A stretch of DNA of 64,000 nt, taken from the NCBI GenBank assembly GCA_008704415.1, contig VXIS01000157.1:40436-104435 (forward strand). Direction: 5' to 3'. The DNA comes from Sphaerosporella brunnea. Lineage: Eukaryota; Ascomycota; Pezizomycetes; Pezizales; Pyronemataceae. The translations under genes were made by a program, and so were the position numbers. The notes below the pieces were generated by a model. It ran no database searches, was not told the origin of the DNA, and saw only the letters and a program-made list of their open reading frames with translations. Numbering within the stretch: position 1 is the first letter of the stretch; each line of letters opens with the position of its first letter. Shown here piece by piece: positions 36,165 to 45,980 of this stretch.

Positions 36165-36518
36165 CCGTATTATTCCGGTACGATGAGAATTGCCGGCGCC
36201 GAAGTCAATCTTTTCTAAGTAGCAAACGTACTATGTATGGAAACATGACACCGCCGGCGAATCTTGATTGATGGCCAAGAGAGGCGGGCACTGGAGACGT
36301 CGCGGTACGACGGAGACACAAGGCGGCCGTGAGAATTAGAGTTGAGTACATAGGTGTCCTCAACCATACCGCGCCCAGCCATTGTCGCCTCCTTAGATAG
36401 TGTTGTCGCCGTCACATAAGATTCGCCGGCGGTGTCATGTTTCCAAACATAGTACATTTGCTACTTAGAAAAGATTGACTTCGGCGCCGGCAATTCTCAT
36501 CGTACCGGAATAATACGG
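36165..36518. mobile_element. 354-bp MITE with about 105-bp inverted arms, TA-flanked
   Basis: The left arm starts CCGTATTATTCCGGTACGAT and is mirrored almost exactly at the right end; TA flanks both sides (36163-36164, 36519-36520). The arms include a GCCGGCGCCGAAGTCAATC block. No coding capacity. Confidence 0.8.
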
Positions 36519-36520
36519 TA

Positions 36521-37645
36521 TGGTAATTGCGCTATTTTGATTGCCTATTACAGTAGGTTTTGCAGGGGTCTGACCCCATAATGCTTTCCTTTGAAAAGAT
36601 CAACTGCTCCTCCCAAAATGCCTGGAAAAATGAAAGCTCGTTATCATTCGATAGATAATCATCCAAAGAGTCGAATAATAAATAACGATTTGTTTTCGAA
36701 AAACCTTTTTTTGGTGGAGCTGTTGAAAATGAGGCTCAAAACCCTCGCCGATAAGGTTGGTGGGCATCCGAACAGGCGCCTGCTGCTTTTAGTGTACCGG
36801 GCGTCTACCGTGTGTCTACCGGTACTAAGGCAATGTGGCAAAGTCACTTAGCCACATGGCCTTATTACCGAGATAATACGGTATGTACCAGTTACCCACC
36901 TCCTTACAGCATCTCGGCGGCCGGCGGTATTGCACCGCGCGTGTCGCCGTTACAAGATAACCAAATGGAGCAAAGTGCTCACCGATTTGCTAGCGTGGCC
37001 AAGAGAGGTAGAGCCGCATACCACATCACACCACACGCATTAGAACTACCGCATAAACTCAGAAACAAGAGACTCGACGGCGCGAACAGAACAGTAGAAA
37101 TGTAATACCAGATTCGCGGATTTGTGAATGGCCCACCGCCCGAACGCCCTCTCTCCAAAAAACACGGTGCCAGGGGCAGGTATTTAGTGGTGAATTTCGC
37201 TCGGCTTCCCGGTATGCATTTACTAGTTTGACCCACAGGTAGGACCTGAGTTAGGGCGTGGGTTGGAGTTAGGGTGGTGAGGCTAAGTGGTTATTGATCA
37301 GTTTGGATTATTTTATCAATTCTTACCAACTATCTTTGATTTTTGGGGCCTGTTTTTTTTTGTGTTTCGTTGTTGCTTTGGATTTTTTTTTCAAGTGGCG
37401 GCTCTGTGGCATATTCGCCCACGCTAGCGAATCGGTTGGCATTGTAGCATAGCATGAAGTTCGTTTTTGCAATTGGCACTCATGTTCATTCCACTCTATT
37501 ACAGCTCAATTCACTTCATTTTATCTCACGATCACATCTTACGACAGATGCGTTCACAGTCCTTCTTTTATCACGAATCCACACATCGTAATCACGCTGT
37601 TGCCCATAACTTCGCATAACTTGTTATATTTGAAAAGTCGCCCAA
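36521..37645. other. Repeat-derived intergenic region
   Basis: Holds short pieces of the GTGGCAAAGTCACTTAGCC palindrome family (36833-36870), a solo terminus CCGCATAAACTC at 37048, and an inverted pair around GAGCAAAGTGCT/GCTAGCG at about 36966-37000 and 37420-37465. No gene is supported. Confidence 0.5.
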
Positions 37646-39355
37646 TTATAGCCGTCCGGTTTGCAACTTGATCGCTAGAACAATACGCCCGCAAGACCTG
37701 GCATAATCAACAGGAGACTTTCCTTTCAAGTCTCTGGCCTGAATGTGAGCACCATTCGTGATCAACATCCGCAAAATCTCCTCATCACCTGTGCGAGCTG
37801 CATGATGCAACGCGGTGACACCTTCCAGATCCCTTCCGTCCGCTGACACGCCTGTTGCAAGAAGTAGCCGGACGCTTTCAACGTCGCATCTTTGTATCGC
37901 TTCTATAAGCGCCTTGGTGGATTCGGGTCCGACCAACTTCGTCGGAATGATGTTGTGCGGGTCTGCTACCCCTTGATAATCGTAAGCTATGCAATTTATT
38001 CTAGCGCAGATATCGGCTCACCTTGGAGGTCCAAGGACTCCAGCGTTTGTCGAATGTATGACAACACGGTTTTGTACGTTCTGTCTGTCTGCGAGTTGAA
38101 CTTCACCATGGTCGAGTGATCGCCGTCGACGGGTATCGGAGACTCATTGACTCCCGGAAGACTAAGCAGGGCCGAGTCGATATCTACTGGGACGATATGG
38201 TTGCCAGTCCTCGCAGGTATGCCATCAGTCTGTCGTATGGTCAGCATAAAACTAGTAGTTCCGAGAGAGAGGGAGAAGCAAACAATCACGATGCTCCTCG
38301 TCTTCTGCCGCTCATAGAAACTGTAGATCTTAAATCTATCGGCGAAGTAGGAGAACTTTTGAAGTTCTGCGGCGAGTCCTGCAGAGTTTTGGCCGATAGA
38401 TCTGACAAGCTCAGCTCGTTCAGCATGTGACTTTGTGTCGATCATGCTGAGGATGTCCTCCGTCTGCAGACCGCGATGTGGGGTTCCGAAGAACATCAGG
38501 GCTTTGGTAGCCTTGTAGATGGTATGTGTTTCTGGATCGTCATCCCATTCGAGCGCCTCCTCCGCTTTTACAAGAGCCTTAGACGCGTCAGCATGTGCCA
38601 TCCTACGGGGAACGGCTCAACTCGGAGAAACTACATGGACGGTAACTATTCCGCCGAAACTATGGGCGATGAATATCAGAGGACGTCGCTTTTGCTGAAC
38701 AAATGGGTTATTAGCACCATCACAGCATCTCAATGCGAGAATCATATTACCTCGTTTGTTTTCCTTGCCTTCTTGATCTGTTCCAGCAGATCAATTTTGT
38801 AATCATAGAGTGTATGGATGTTGTGATGGCGGAGTTTGGTATCGTATCCATACACCATCGTCCTACAGCTCTGGAGATCCTTGGAGAAGAAATCACGCAG
38901 CCACATCCGGGGCAATGAACCTTTGCTTCGCCAGGAGCCGTATGCATGTCCGTCCAGCCCCGTAACCGCGATGATGCTGACACGGGCTGTCAGTTAGGTC
39001 AAGCCCACAGTCGGGTTACCTACTCTGCCACAATGCGTTCACCGGGCGCAGTTGCATAAAGTTGCGTGAGACCGTAGAACGTAGTATCGAACGACAAGTC
39101 ACCGAGCGGAGTATCTATCAGCGTATTTCCGGCGTCTCCTAACAGCGGTTCAACATATTTGGGTGTCCTCGGAACGAAGGCAACCAACGCGGTGTTTGTG
39201 CTGTCATCTCCGGTGGAAGGCACAATGGTTGCTTCGATGGAAATACTCTTCTCGTCGGGGAGCATTGCCCCAGAAAGGGCATCCTTCAAGTTCTGGAGAG
39301 AGGCATCTTGGGGAATATTGGATACCCGAAAGGTGATAGGGTGTTTTGAAGCCAT
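37646..39355 (-). CDS. Alpha/beta-hydrolase (SERAC1/DUF676-like) with ankyrin repeats, possibly broken
   Basis: Exon 1 39355-39024 (N-terminal about 110 aa, MASKHPITFRVSNIPQD), exon 2 38976-38751 (DIIAVTGLDGHAYGSWRSKG, FGYD-like VYGYDTKL), exon 3 from 38694 with the nucleophile elbow IFIAHSFGGI. The hydrolase continues from about 38599 (KALMFFGTPHRG, DHSTMVKF with the likely His) to 38022; last exon 37962-37646 has two ankyrin repeats (TALHHAARTGDEEILRMLITNGA). This is the lipase-like effector/ankyrin layout seen in fungal NLR-related families. The junction between exon 3 and the next exon (38600-38650) lacks an intron that preserves frame, so an indel or unusual splice is possible. A 60-nt in-frame intron (GTGATT..GACAG) sits before IPARTGNHIVP. 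Confidence 0.65.
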
Positions 39356-39416
39356 AGCTATGGAGTGAGAGTGCGGACTGTAATGGGAATCTGGGGACGA
39401 GATCCGTCAGCCGCAT

Positions 39417-40408
39417 TTTTGGATAACATGAACCGCGTCGTTCCCCCCACTTTTCACAGCCTCATTGACACGTGGACCATCCATGTTGATTGGGCAGGTG
39501 TTTGCCGCGCTTGAACAAACAATTCGTTTGCATACCAGAGTCCAAAGACAGGTTTCCGGGCCAAAGTGCTCCGATGAATCTTCCTTTTATCGCGAGAAGC
39601 ACACACCTGGTCGTATCCAATTAGAGCAAAGTGCTGCAATGCCCGCAGATTGGCCAGCCTAGGCAACCATGTCCCGATGCCCGCTGCCCGCTGCGCCACG
39701 CCAATTTTTTAACCACCATCCACCCCAAGTCGAAGCGACGCCGTATTAAACATATAATCGTGACCTCGAGATGCCGCCAAGGCAAGAAGGCGACAAATTT
39801 GTCAAGTTTGCGGCCTTCAAGGTTGCGGTCCGGGCCGCACAAGTTCCACCCTCGCTTCCAAAATCGGAATGCCGTGGTCTATGCCCACCAAGACTGTCAG
39901 CGCGACCTTCAATGAGGCCCTTCAAAACATCCCTGATCACACACAGCGGTGTTCTCGCTGTCACCAAGAAGGGCACAACGCGCTTCGCGAAACCCGTTCT
40001 TCCTGCCGGTTTGCAGGTTTGTAGATAGATAGATAGAATGAATAGTCAAGAAGCGCTGCCACCATTTTCCGCGTAACGTCGCATGTATCTTGGTGTGGCG
40101 CAGCGCTAGCGAATCTGCTGGCAATGTAGCACTTTGCTCGGACTTTAGATGTGACATCACTTGACGGTTCCCTAACAGAATAGAGATTGAATATATTTGC
40201 GATCTGCCCAAAGAATGTCGAGATCCCCAACAAACACCAAAACCCGCCTAACTAACACCATACCACTCCTCACCATCTGCCAGAAAAGCCTCCCACCACC
40301 CGACTGAACTTGGGATGATATCGAAGTCGTCCTGGTCCTTGCGCACGGTACCTATCATAATATATAAGCCTCCAGCCTCAACACCCGACAAAAATGACAC
40401 TCACGAAA
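39417..40408. other. Intergenic with a degenerate TIR pair
   Basis: About 39624-39660 (GAGCAAAGTGCTGCAATGCC) is mirrored at about 40100-40140, marking a possible element of about 515 bp related to the pair at 36966-37465. No gene is supported. Confidence 0.45.
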
Positions 40409-40699
40409 TCAAAAGGTCTGCCCGCCGTTGAAAGTCCCACCGTTGAATTCATTGTGCTTCGCCGAGCCGCTGTAAGTACGGGAGTTGTCGGTGGTGTTGT
40501 TACTGTTTGTTGTGTTCCCGCTGTTGGTATTGTTACTGTTTTTTGTTGTGTTCCCACTATTCGTCGTGATGTCTCGGGCAGTGGTTGTCGTGTTCCCGAT
40601 GTTCATGTTGCCTCGGACATTGTTCCCGCTGTTCGTGGTGTCTCGAACCTTGTTTCCGCTGTTATTGCCTCTGCCTGAACGCGCGTTGTTGCCGAACAT
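40409..40699 (-). CDS. Small Asn/Thr/Gly-rich repeat protein (amyloid-motif candidate)
   Basis: 96 aa from the first in-frame ATG (40699). It is built of loose NSGN-containing repeats with recurring RD(I/T)T and NIGN elements, about one third Asn. It ends with a distinct motif SGSAKHNEFNGGTFNGG. A 46-nt intron (40750-40705; GTATTT..GCTAAC..CACAG) lies just upstream, in the leader. The plus-strand copy at 45981 has the same repeats, motif and leader intron, there as the N-terminus of an NLR. Asn/Gly-rich short motifs shared between an NLR and a neighbouring small protein are the hallmark of fungal amyloid signalling pairs (HET-s, sigma); membership here is inferred. A TATATA box lies at about 40848. 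Confidence 0.6.
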   Translation of the reverse strand: MFGNNARSGRGNNSGNKVRDTTNSGNNVRGNMNIGNTTTTARDITTNSGNTTKNSNNTNSGNTTNSNNTTDNSRTYSGSAKHNEFNGGTFNGGQTF

Positions 40700-40704
40700 A
40701 TTCG

Positions 40705-40750
40705 CTGTGGTGATGTTAGCCAGGCCACAGGAAAGGAAGCCCAGAAATAC
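40705..40750 (-). other. Leader intron of the Asn-rich gene
   Basis: GTATTT donor, GCTAAC branch site and CACAG acceptor over 46 nt. Conserved in position and sequence in the plus-strand copy (45930-45975). Confidence 0.6.
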
Positions 40751-40879
40751 CTTGGGTGTTTGGAATTTTTTGATGTTAAACGTGTGTTCTGAAGGGAGTG
40801 CGTTCTGGAGAAGGAGGCGGCGTTCTGAAGAAGGGGGATGCAGATATATAGGATGTTTAATGGGGAGGGCAGGAAGCAC

Positions 40880-41490
40880 AAATACGCACCACGATCAATG
40901 TCAGTTGGTATGTATGAAAGAGGGCCTGCGGCGCTGCAAACGCTGAGCGTATTCTACAGACAACGAAACGTGGACGTGTGCAGGCCCAGCTGGACCCCCC
41001 CCGCCGCGAGAGGGGTACCCAATGGTCCCTGACTGGGGCCATACGCATATTCGCCATGCGAGACTGCTTTCTTTGCTTTGGAGCTGTATCTAACTTACTC
41101 CACAACCTCACCGGTCCAGTCGGAGCTTCGCCACAGCTACCGCCGTGCAGTATCTGAGGAGGGCCGCCTGCTCTGCCATGGATCGAGCAATCCAGCGCGA
41201 CAGGAGCGCATTTTGACAAAATGCGCCGGAGAGAATCAGGTGGAGTGCTCGCCTCGCAAAAATGCGGGGTTAACTCCGCAGCAAACGACGCACTTGCTGG
41301 CAACTCCCGTTGCTGTGCAGAAAATCTAAGTAGACTACCTAAGTATCCGACAGCCAATCCGCACATGGTTTCGGAGAAAAAAAAGCAAATATGCATCGAC
41401 GGCGTCGACTGAGTTAAATTTGTCTATGCAAGGAATCGTAGAAACACAACCTGCGAACTGGCATGCAATAATAGATTATCATGGTTATTG
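40880..41490. other. Intergenic, no gene recognised
   Basis: Upstream of the Asn-rich gene and left flank of the mariner element. Short shadow frames only. Confidence 0.45.
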
Positions 41491-41627
41491 TACTCGGGTA
41501 CAAGGGTAAGTCGGGTACCCTTCCTGAAAAAGTATCGTGGGTTTCCAGCCACAGAAAATGGCCAGCTGGCATCTTCGCGTGCACACAACACACTACACAC
41601 CGTCAAACACACAACCGTCAAACAATC

Positions 41628-42060
41628 ATGAAGTTGAAGGGCAGCCGCGGAGAGCCACCACGAGGCAAGCGACACTTGGAAACTACTCGAGATGAGAGAG
41701 TACAGATAATCACTTTACGTGAGCACGTTGGTATGGGGTGGGCCGAAATAGGTCGTAGGCTAAACATTAACCGGCAGACGGTCCAGAGGGTAAACATACC
41801 TATCCAAAGTCAAAACAAAGCTAAATGAGACACTTTCAGATCTATCAGCGTGCCAAAGCGAACGGAACGCCCTCGAATCGAAACCGAACCGGCAGGCCCC
41901 CAATATTTGATGACGAAGAGAAGCGTAAATTGGTTGCATTCGTGACCCGCGACGCGCGAACTCGACGGCTCACCTGGGAAGCGATAGTTTGATTAGAAGC
42001 ATGCCTGAACGTTTGCAGAAAGTTATTGATGCTGGAGGCAATGCAATACCATGTTAGAGT
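41628..42060 (+). pseudogene. Tc1/mariner transposase N-terminal remnant
   Basis: From ATG 41628: a helix-turn-helix (ITLREHVGMGWAEIGRRLNI), then after a 50-nt intron (GTAAAC..TTTCAG, about 41789-41838) the linker IYQRAKANGTPSNRNRTGRP and FVTRDARTRRLTWEAIV. A TGA and further decay follow, and the catalytic domain is missing. The layout matches fungal Tc1-like transposases. Confidence 0.75.
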
Positions 42061-42074
42061 AGATAGAAACATAC

Positions 42075-42188
42075 CGTAAAGCTTCGCCATTAAGGCAATG
42101 TGGCTAAGTGACTTTGCCATGAGGCTGAGTGACTTCGCCACAGTGCGCAGTGACTTAGCCACATTGCCTTAATGGCGAAGCTTTACGG
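42075..42188. mobile_element. 114-bp palindromic MITE inside the mariner element
   Basis: Arms start CCGTAAAGCTTCGCCATTAA and mirror perfectly at the right end; TA flanks 42073-42074 and 42189-42190. The middle repeats the GTGGCTAAGTGACT palindrome found at 20600 and 36840. Confidence 0.8.
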
Positions 42189-42190
42189 TA

Positions 42191-42749
42191 CCGTATTAAC
42201 TCACTTAAGAGACACCCTCTAAAAATAGTAAGCGCGCGCCAAGAAGTATATTAGCGCGCTACACGCTTTTAGGTTTAGTGCGGTATAGACTTGTCCTACC
42301 TACTGTACTCGCCAATTTCAAAATATTTCGGACACTGGATTTTACCCGGCTTTCGACAGGGATTTGTCCAGGCGACCCCAGGCAATTCCACAGGGGAGCC
42401 ACAACGTCACGAAAAAAGTCGTATCTTACTCAATTGTGGTCTGAGTATGCTAAATAAAAAGAGGAATATGCAGAGATTCGAGTGTAGATAGGAAGCGAAA
42501 TTGTGCTGCAAAAAAAAAAAAAAAAAAAAGCGGGAAAACGTCCTGAGATCACCCTGTCCAAAGCCGGGTAAAATCCAGTGTCCGAAATATTTTGAAATTG
42601 GCGAGTATTCCCCTGCTGAAGTTGGCTAGCACCAATACTCACGTCCATAAACGCCTTAGCACTCGTCTTGGCGTCTTGGCACACTAAAATGGCGTCTGGG
42701 CCCGCGCTTACTATTTTTAGAGGGGTGTCTCTGAAGTGAGTTAATACGC
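42191..42749. mobile_element. 559-bp TIR element adjoining the 114-bp MITE
   Basis: Inverted ends CCGTATTAACTCACTTAAGA and, at the right, the mirrored form ending AATACGC; about 48 bp of inverted repeat including GAGACACC and CTAAAAATAGTAAGCGCG. It shares the TA at 42189-42190 with the MITE on its left. It hosts another insert at 42308-42605. Confidence 0.75.
42308..42605. mobile_element. 298-bp TIR element nested in the 559-bp element
   Basis: Ends start CTCGCCAATTTCAAAATATT and mirror for about 54 bp; TA on both sides (42306-42307, 42606-42607). A 19-A run lies inside at about 42510-42528. Confidence 0.8.
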
Positions 42750-42931
42750 TATTAGAGTAGATAGAAACATGTTAGAGTAGACCGAAAACATGGTACACGA
42801 CTTTTTACCCTCACGTCTTTTAATCATCAAAGAGCACTCAGATTCCCCTAATCAGCCTAGAACGTGTACTTTGCCACTCGGACTCACTACCGTTTTAGGA
42901 AGGGCACCCGACTTTCAGCTGTACCCGAGTA

Positions 42932-43284
42932 CATTCAGCAATCCACGTCACCACACCACTGTTTTAATTTTTTGGCGCCAAGCAAAGTACCAATCGCAGC
43001 GAGTTTTCTAGGCATTTAGAAGTTTCGATCGTCTGGAACACCCCCCCTCCCCCCTTTCCAGACGAGCAGTCTAAGAGGCCCACTTCTAAGCGAAAATCAT
43101 CCAAACATCCCTGTAACCCGGTTGAGAAAGCTTACGGGAAGTCATCCATTGGCGGCGGTATGTACCGACTGGGATCGATTATAGGCTTGTCTCAGCGGAA
43201 GCGCAAGGGTCGGAGCGGCCGACCAACCTCAATATTGCTTCCGATGCGGTCAGATGGCAAGGGTATTTTAGCATGCAATAGGGA
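42932..43284. other. Short intergenic stretch between element nests
   Basis: Nothing recognised except a CCCCCC-rich patch at about 43040. Confidence 0.4.
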
Positions 43285-43286
43285 TA

Positions 43287-43842
43287 GAGTGCCGGACACT
43301 TAGTAGGGGTAGTGTGACAGGGGGTCAACGCCCGCAATAACCCCCCCACGCCGACCTTTATAACACCCCACAACGAAAAAAAGAATTTAATTAAGTCCCG
43401 AGGAACGATAGAGTAGGATGCAAAGAGCAATACTTCGGGACTAAAATTCGATTTGATGGCGTGGTGGTGGAGCTATAACGGCTAGAAAGTCATGTGTTTT
43501 TTGGTGGCGGAGGTTTTATATGAAAGCGGCTCTGCGCGGCTCTGCGCGGCTCAATTACCCTCGCTATACCCAATTAGGGAAAGTGATTGTCGAGTGACTT
43601 TAGATGATCTCGCATAAATGTGTACCGAATGCATCATCATCGATTTTGACCCTAAAAGTAACAAAGAACGAACTTTTGACTGAGAGAAAATGTGTTATCA
43701 GTTGAAAATAGTGTGAGTTATTCATGTTTGGGCGGGGACTTTACACACATGAGCCATCACTCGCTGCTTAATAATCAAGGACAGCAATTTGAAATTGCCA
43801 AGACTTTGCCAAGGCGCTAGCCCTACTAAGTGTCCGGCACTC
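43287..43842. mobile_element. 556-bp TIR element, TA-flanked
   Basis: Left end GAGTGCCGGACACTTAGTAG is mirrored at the right end; TA flanks at 43285-43286 and 43843-43844. No transposase frame is recognised inside. Confidence 0.7.
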
Positions 43843-43844
43843 TA

Positions 43845-44167
43845 CTCAAGCATCGATATGGGATATGGTTTGCGCACATGGCAATCCATTTGTATGGAGA
43901 ACGTTGAGGACCCCATATGGTATGGGTAGCTGGGGTTCCTTTAGTGTTTGGCGTAGACGCTGAATTTTTGCTAATGCAAGATCTATACCACAAACAGCGC
44001 TAGTTTGCGTGTTCTCAATCCATATCATGAACTCAGGGACCTCCGGAGCCGTATGGGTTCACGGTATGGAAACCAGAAACTAAAATCTCACCAGCCAATC
44101 GGCAGCGGTAAATTCTCGCGCTATCTTAGTACCCAAACCCATATCCCATACCATATCGATGCTTGAG
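43845..44167. mobile_element. 323-bp TIR element sharing a TA with its left neighbour
   Basis: Ends start CTCAAGCATCGATATGG and mirror at the right (CCATATCGATGCTTGAG); flanked by TA at 43843-43844 (shared with the 556-bp element) and 44168-44169. Confidence 0.7.
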
Positions 44168-44169
44168 TA

Positions 44170-45929
44170 CCCATATTTATGTTGTGTTGGAGAAACTTGA
44201 TGCCGCCCCCGCTGAGTGAATACAAATCGCTTTCCGGCCAGAGTCCGGGCCATCTCTTGTATGAACTTAGATTTTGAACATTCACAGCTTGCGATTGCTG
44301 TTTCCCGAACAACAAGCTTGAGATGCCGCATAGTCTCCGGGGCCAAAGCTACCCAACAAGATCCCCAGTTATCTCTGGCACGGCCTCTTGAGGTTCTATA
44401 CATATTTGGTCGACCTCAAAATTCAGTCGGCGCCGAATGAATACCGATATGCATATTTGCTTTTTCATCCGAAACGATTGGCTGTCGGATACTCTACTAC
44501 TCTAATCAACGCTACATTAGGGGAGATTCGCGATTCGGCCGGACCTGATCGATACAGCACGTATGAATGGTTGTTTGTTGCAGCTATAGCAACGGGAAGT
44601 CACCCATTGTCTGCATGCAACCTCGAAAGTGGTATGGCGCAATCCTGTCCCCACACATCCTGCCCACCACCTTATTGATGCGATCTCATGCGTCAACTGC
44701 GGCAATCCTGGATACCAATCGCACAAAGGAAAGGTTATCAGAGAAACAAAAAAGGAAAGAAACAGGCCTGAACAACGTATACACTGCCATGGTCACCGTG
44801 GTTGGTGCTATATAGGTATACCGTGTAGAAAAAACGTTTCCTCATGCATGCCGCCTTTGCCGCCGAACCAGCGGTTGGCTGAGCTGGAATTCGAAGGAAG
44901 GAGTCAACCCACAACTGGCTCGAATTATCCCCCGCACATGGCACTACTCTCCTCTATCTGACCACTGCGAACAGCCTATGCCCTGTGTCAATACATACCA
45001 CTTCCCATAACATGGTCAAGAACGCCGCTAAGCATGCCCGCTCCGATGCTGCTGCCCACGTCATTGCTGCTTCCAATGACATGGCCTTGACAACGTTGCG
45101 GCCCTCCGTGAAACCCAAGCCCTTGTGGCCACTGGGAAGGGAAGAAAGGAAGAAAGAAGCGAGAGCCGCTGCGTGTGCGAGCGGGGAAGGGCTTCATTTT
45201 CGTTCCTGATTGTCCATACAACTTGTGATAGCAACCCTTGGTTCCAGCGACCACCACCTCCCCTGGAGTTCCCTCGTGGCGCTCTCATCCTCCTCCTACA
45301 CTGTTACCTATTTTGGTTAGAGTTAATCCCCGAATCTACCTACAGTACGTATTCTAGATAGATACTCTCGATAAGACTTTAGCGTGCCGTAGTTGTTCGG
45401 CGTGGCCAGCCCAAAAAGCCATGGCTGGCAGCCGGGCTGCGTGAGGAAGCCAGCCGGGCGGGCTTTTTTTAATTAGCCCGGCTTGAAAGCCTGCAACCAG
45501 GCGGGCGTTTGAAGAGGGAACCGAGTACTGTGAAGTGAAGCATCCGATCTGTTTTGGCCATAGCTGTACGCGTTTGTGCGACCCAACCCCGCAGCAGCCA
45601 GAATAGAACAACAAAAACCAGTCGTTAGGGGGGTGATTACGCTCGGGGGTGATTGCGCACTAGGTTTTTGGCCAGCAGACGTTGGCAGGAAACTGGTGGC
45701 AAGTGACTCCTTCAATCCCCGTACAAATGCGCAACCACCCCCCGAACGCAATCACCCCCCAAGCAACTGTACCCCCCTCTACGATCTCTGTTTTGCACAC
45801 AGCCGGCTCTAACTCCCAGACAATCCAAAGACAACTCCACCACTACCAGAGACCACACGAGCAACAGCGGAAACGGCGACACAAAAACGACAAACAAACC
45901 TCAACATCAAAAAATTCCAAACACCCAAG
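44170..45929. other. Dispersed-repeat region upstream of the NLR gene
   Basis: 44195-44260 is an inverted relative of 35400-35475. 44630-44780 resembles the LINE 3' tail at 4900-4990. 44980-45260 matches 35600-35850. About 45398-45500 holds CAGCCGGGCTG modules like the hAT MITE at 10089 but without its termini. No gene is supported until the leader of the NLR gene. Confidence 0.5.
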
Positions 45930-45975
45930 GTATTTCTGGGCTTCCTTTCTTTTGGCCTGGCTAACACCACCACAG
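45930..45975 (+). other. Leader intron upstream of the NLR start
   Basis: GTATTT donor, GGCTAAC branch site, CACAG acceptor, 46 nt; nearly identical to the leader intron of the small Asn-rich gene on the other strand at 40705-40750. Confidence 0.6.
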
Positions 45976-45980
45976 CGACT

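Larger units (their letters stand above)
41493..42929 (+). mobile_element. Decayed Tc1/mariner element carrying nested MITEs
   Basis: Inverted termini CTCGGGTACAAGGGTAAGTC (left) and its imperfect mirror at the right end (to CCCGAG, 42929), each next to TA (41491-41492, 42930-42931). About 760 bp belong to this element; the rest is made of inserts at 42075-42188 and 42191-42749. A partial transposase remains (next entry). Confidence 0.8.
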
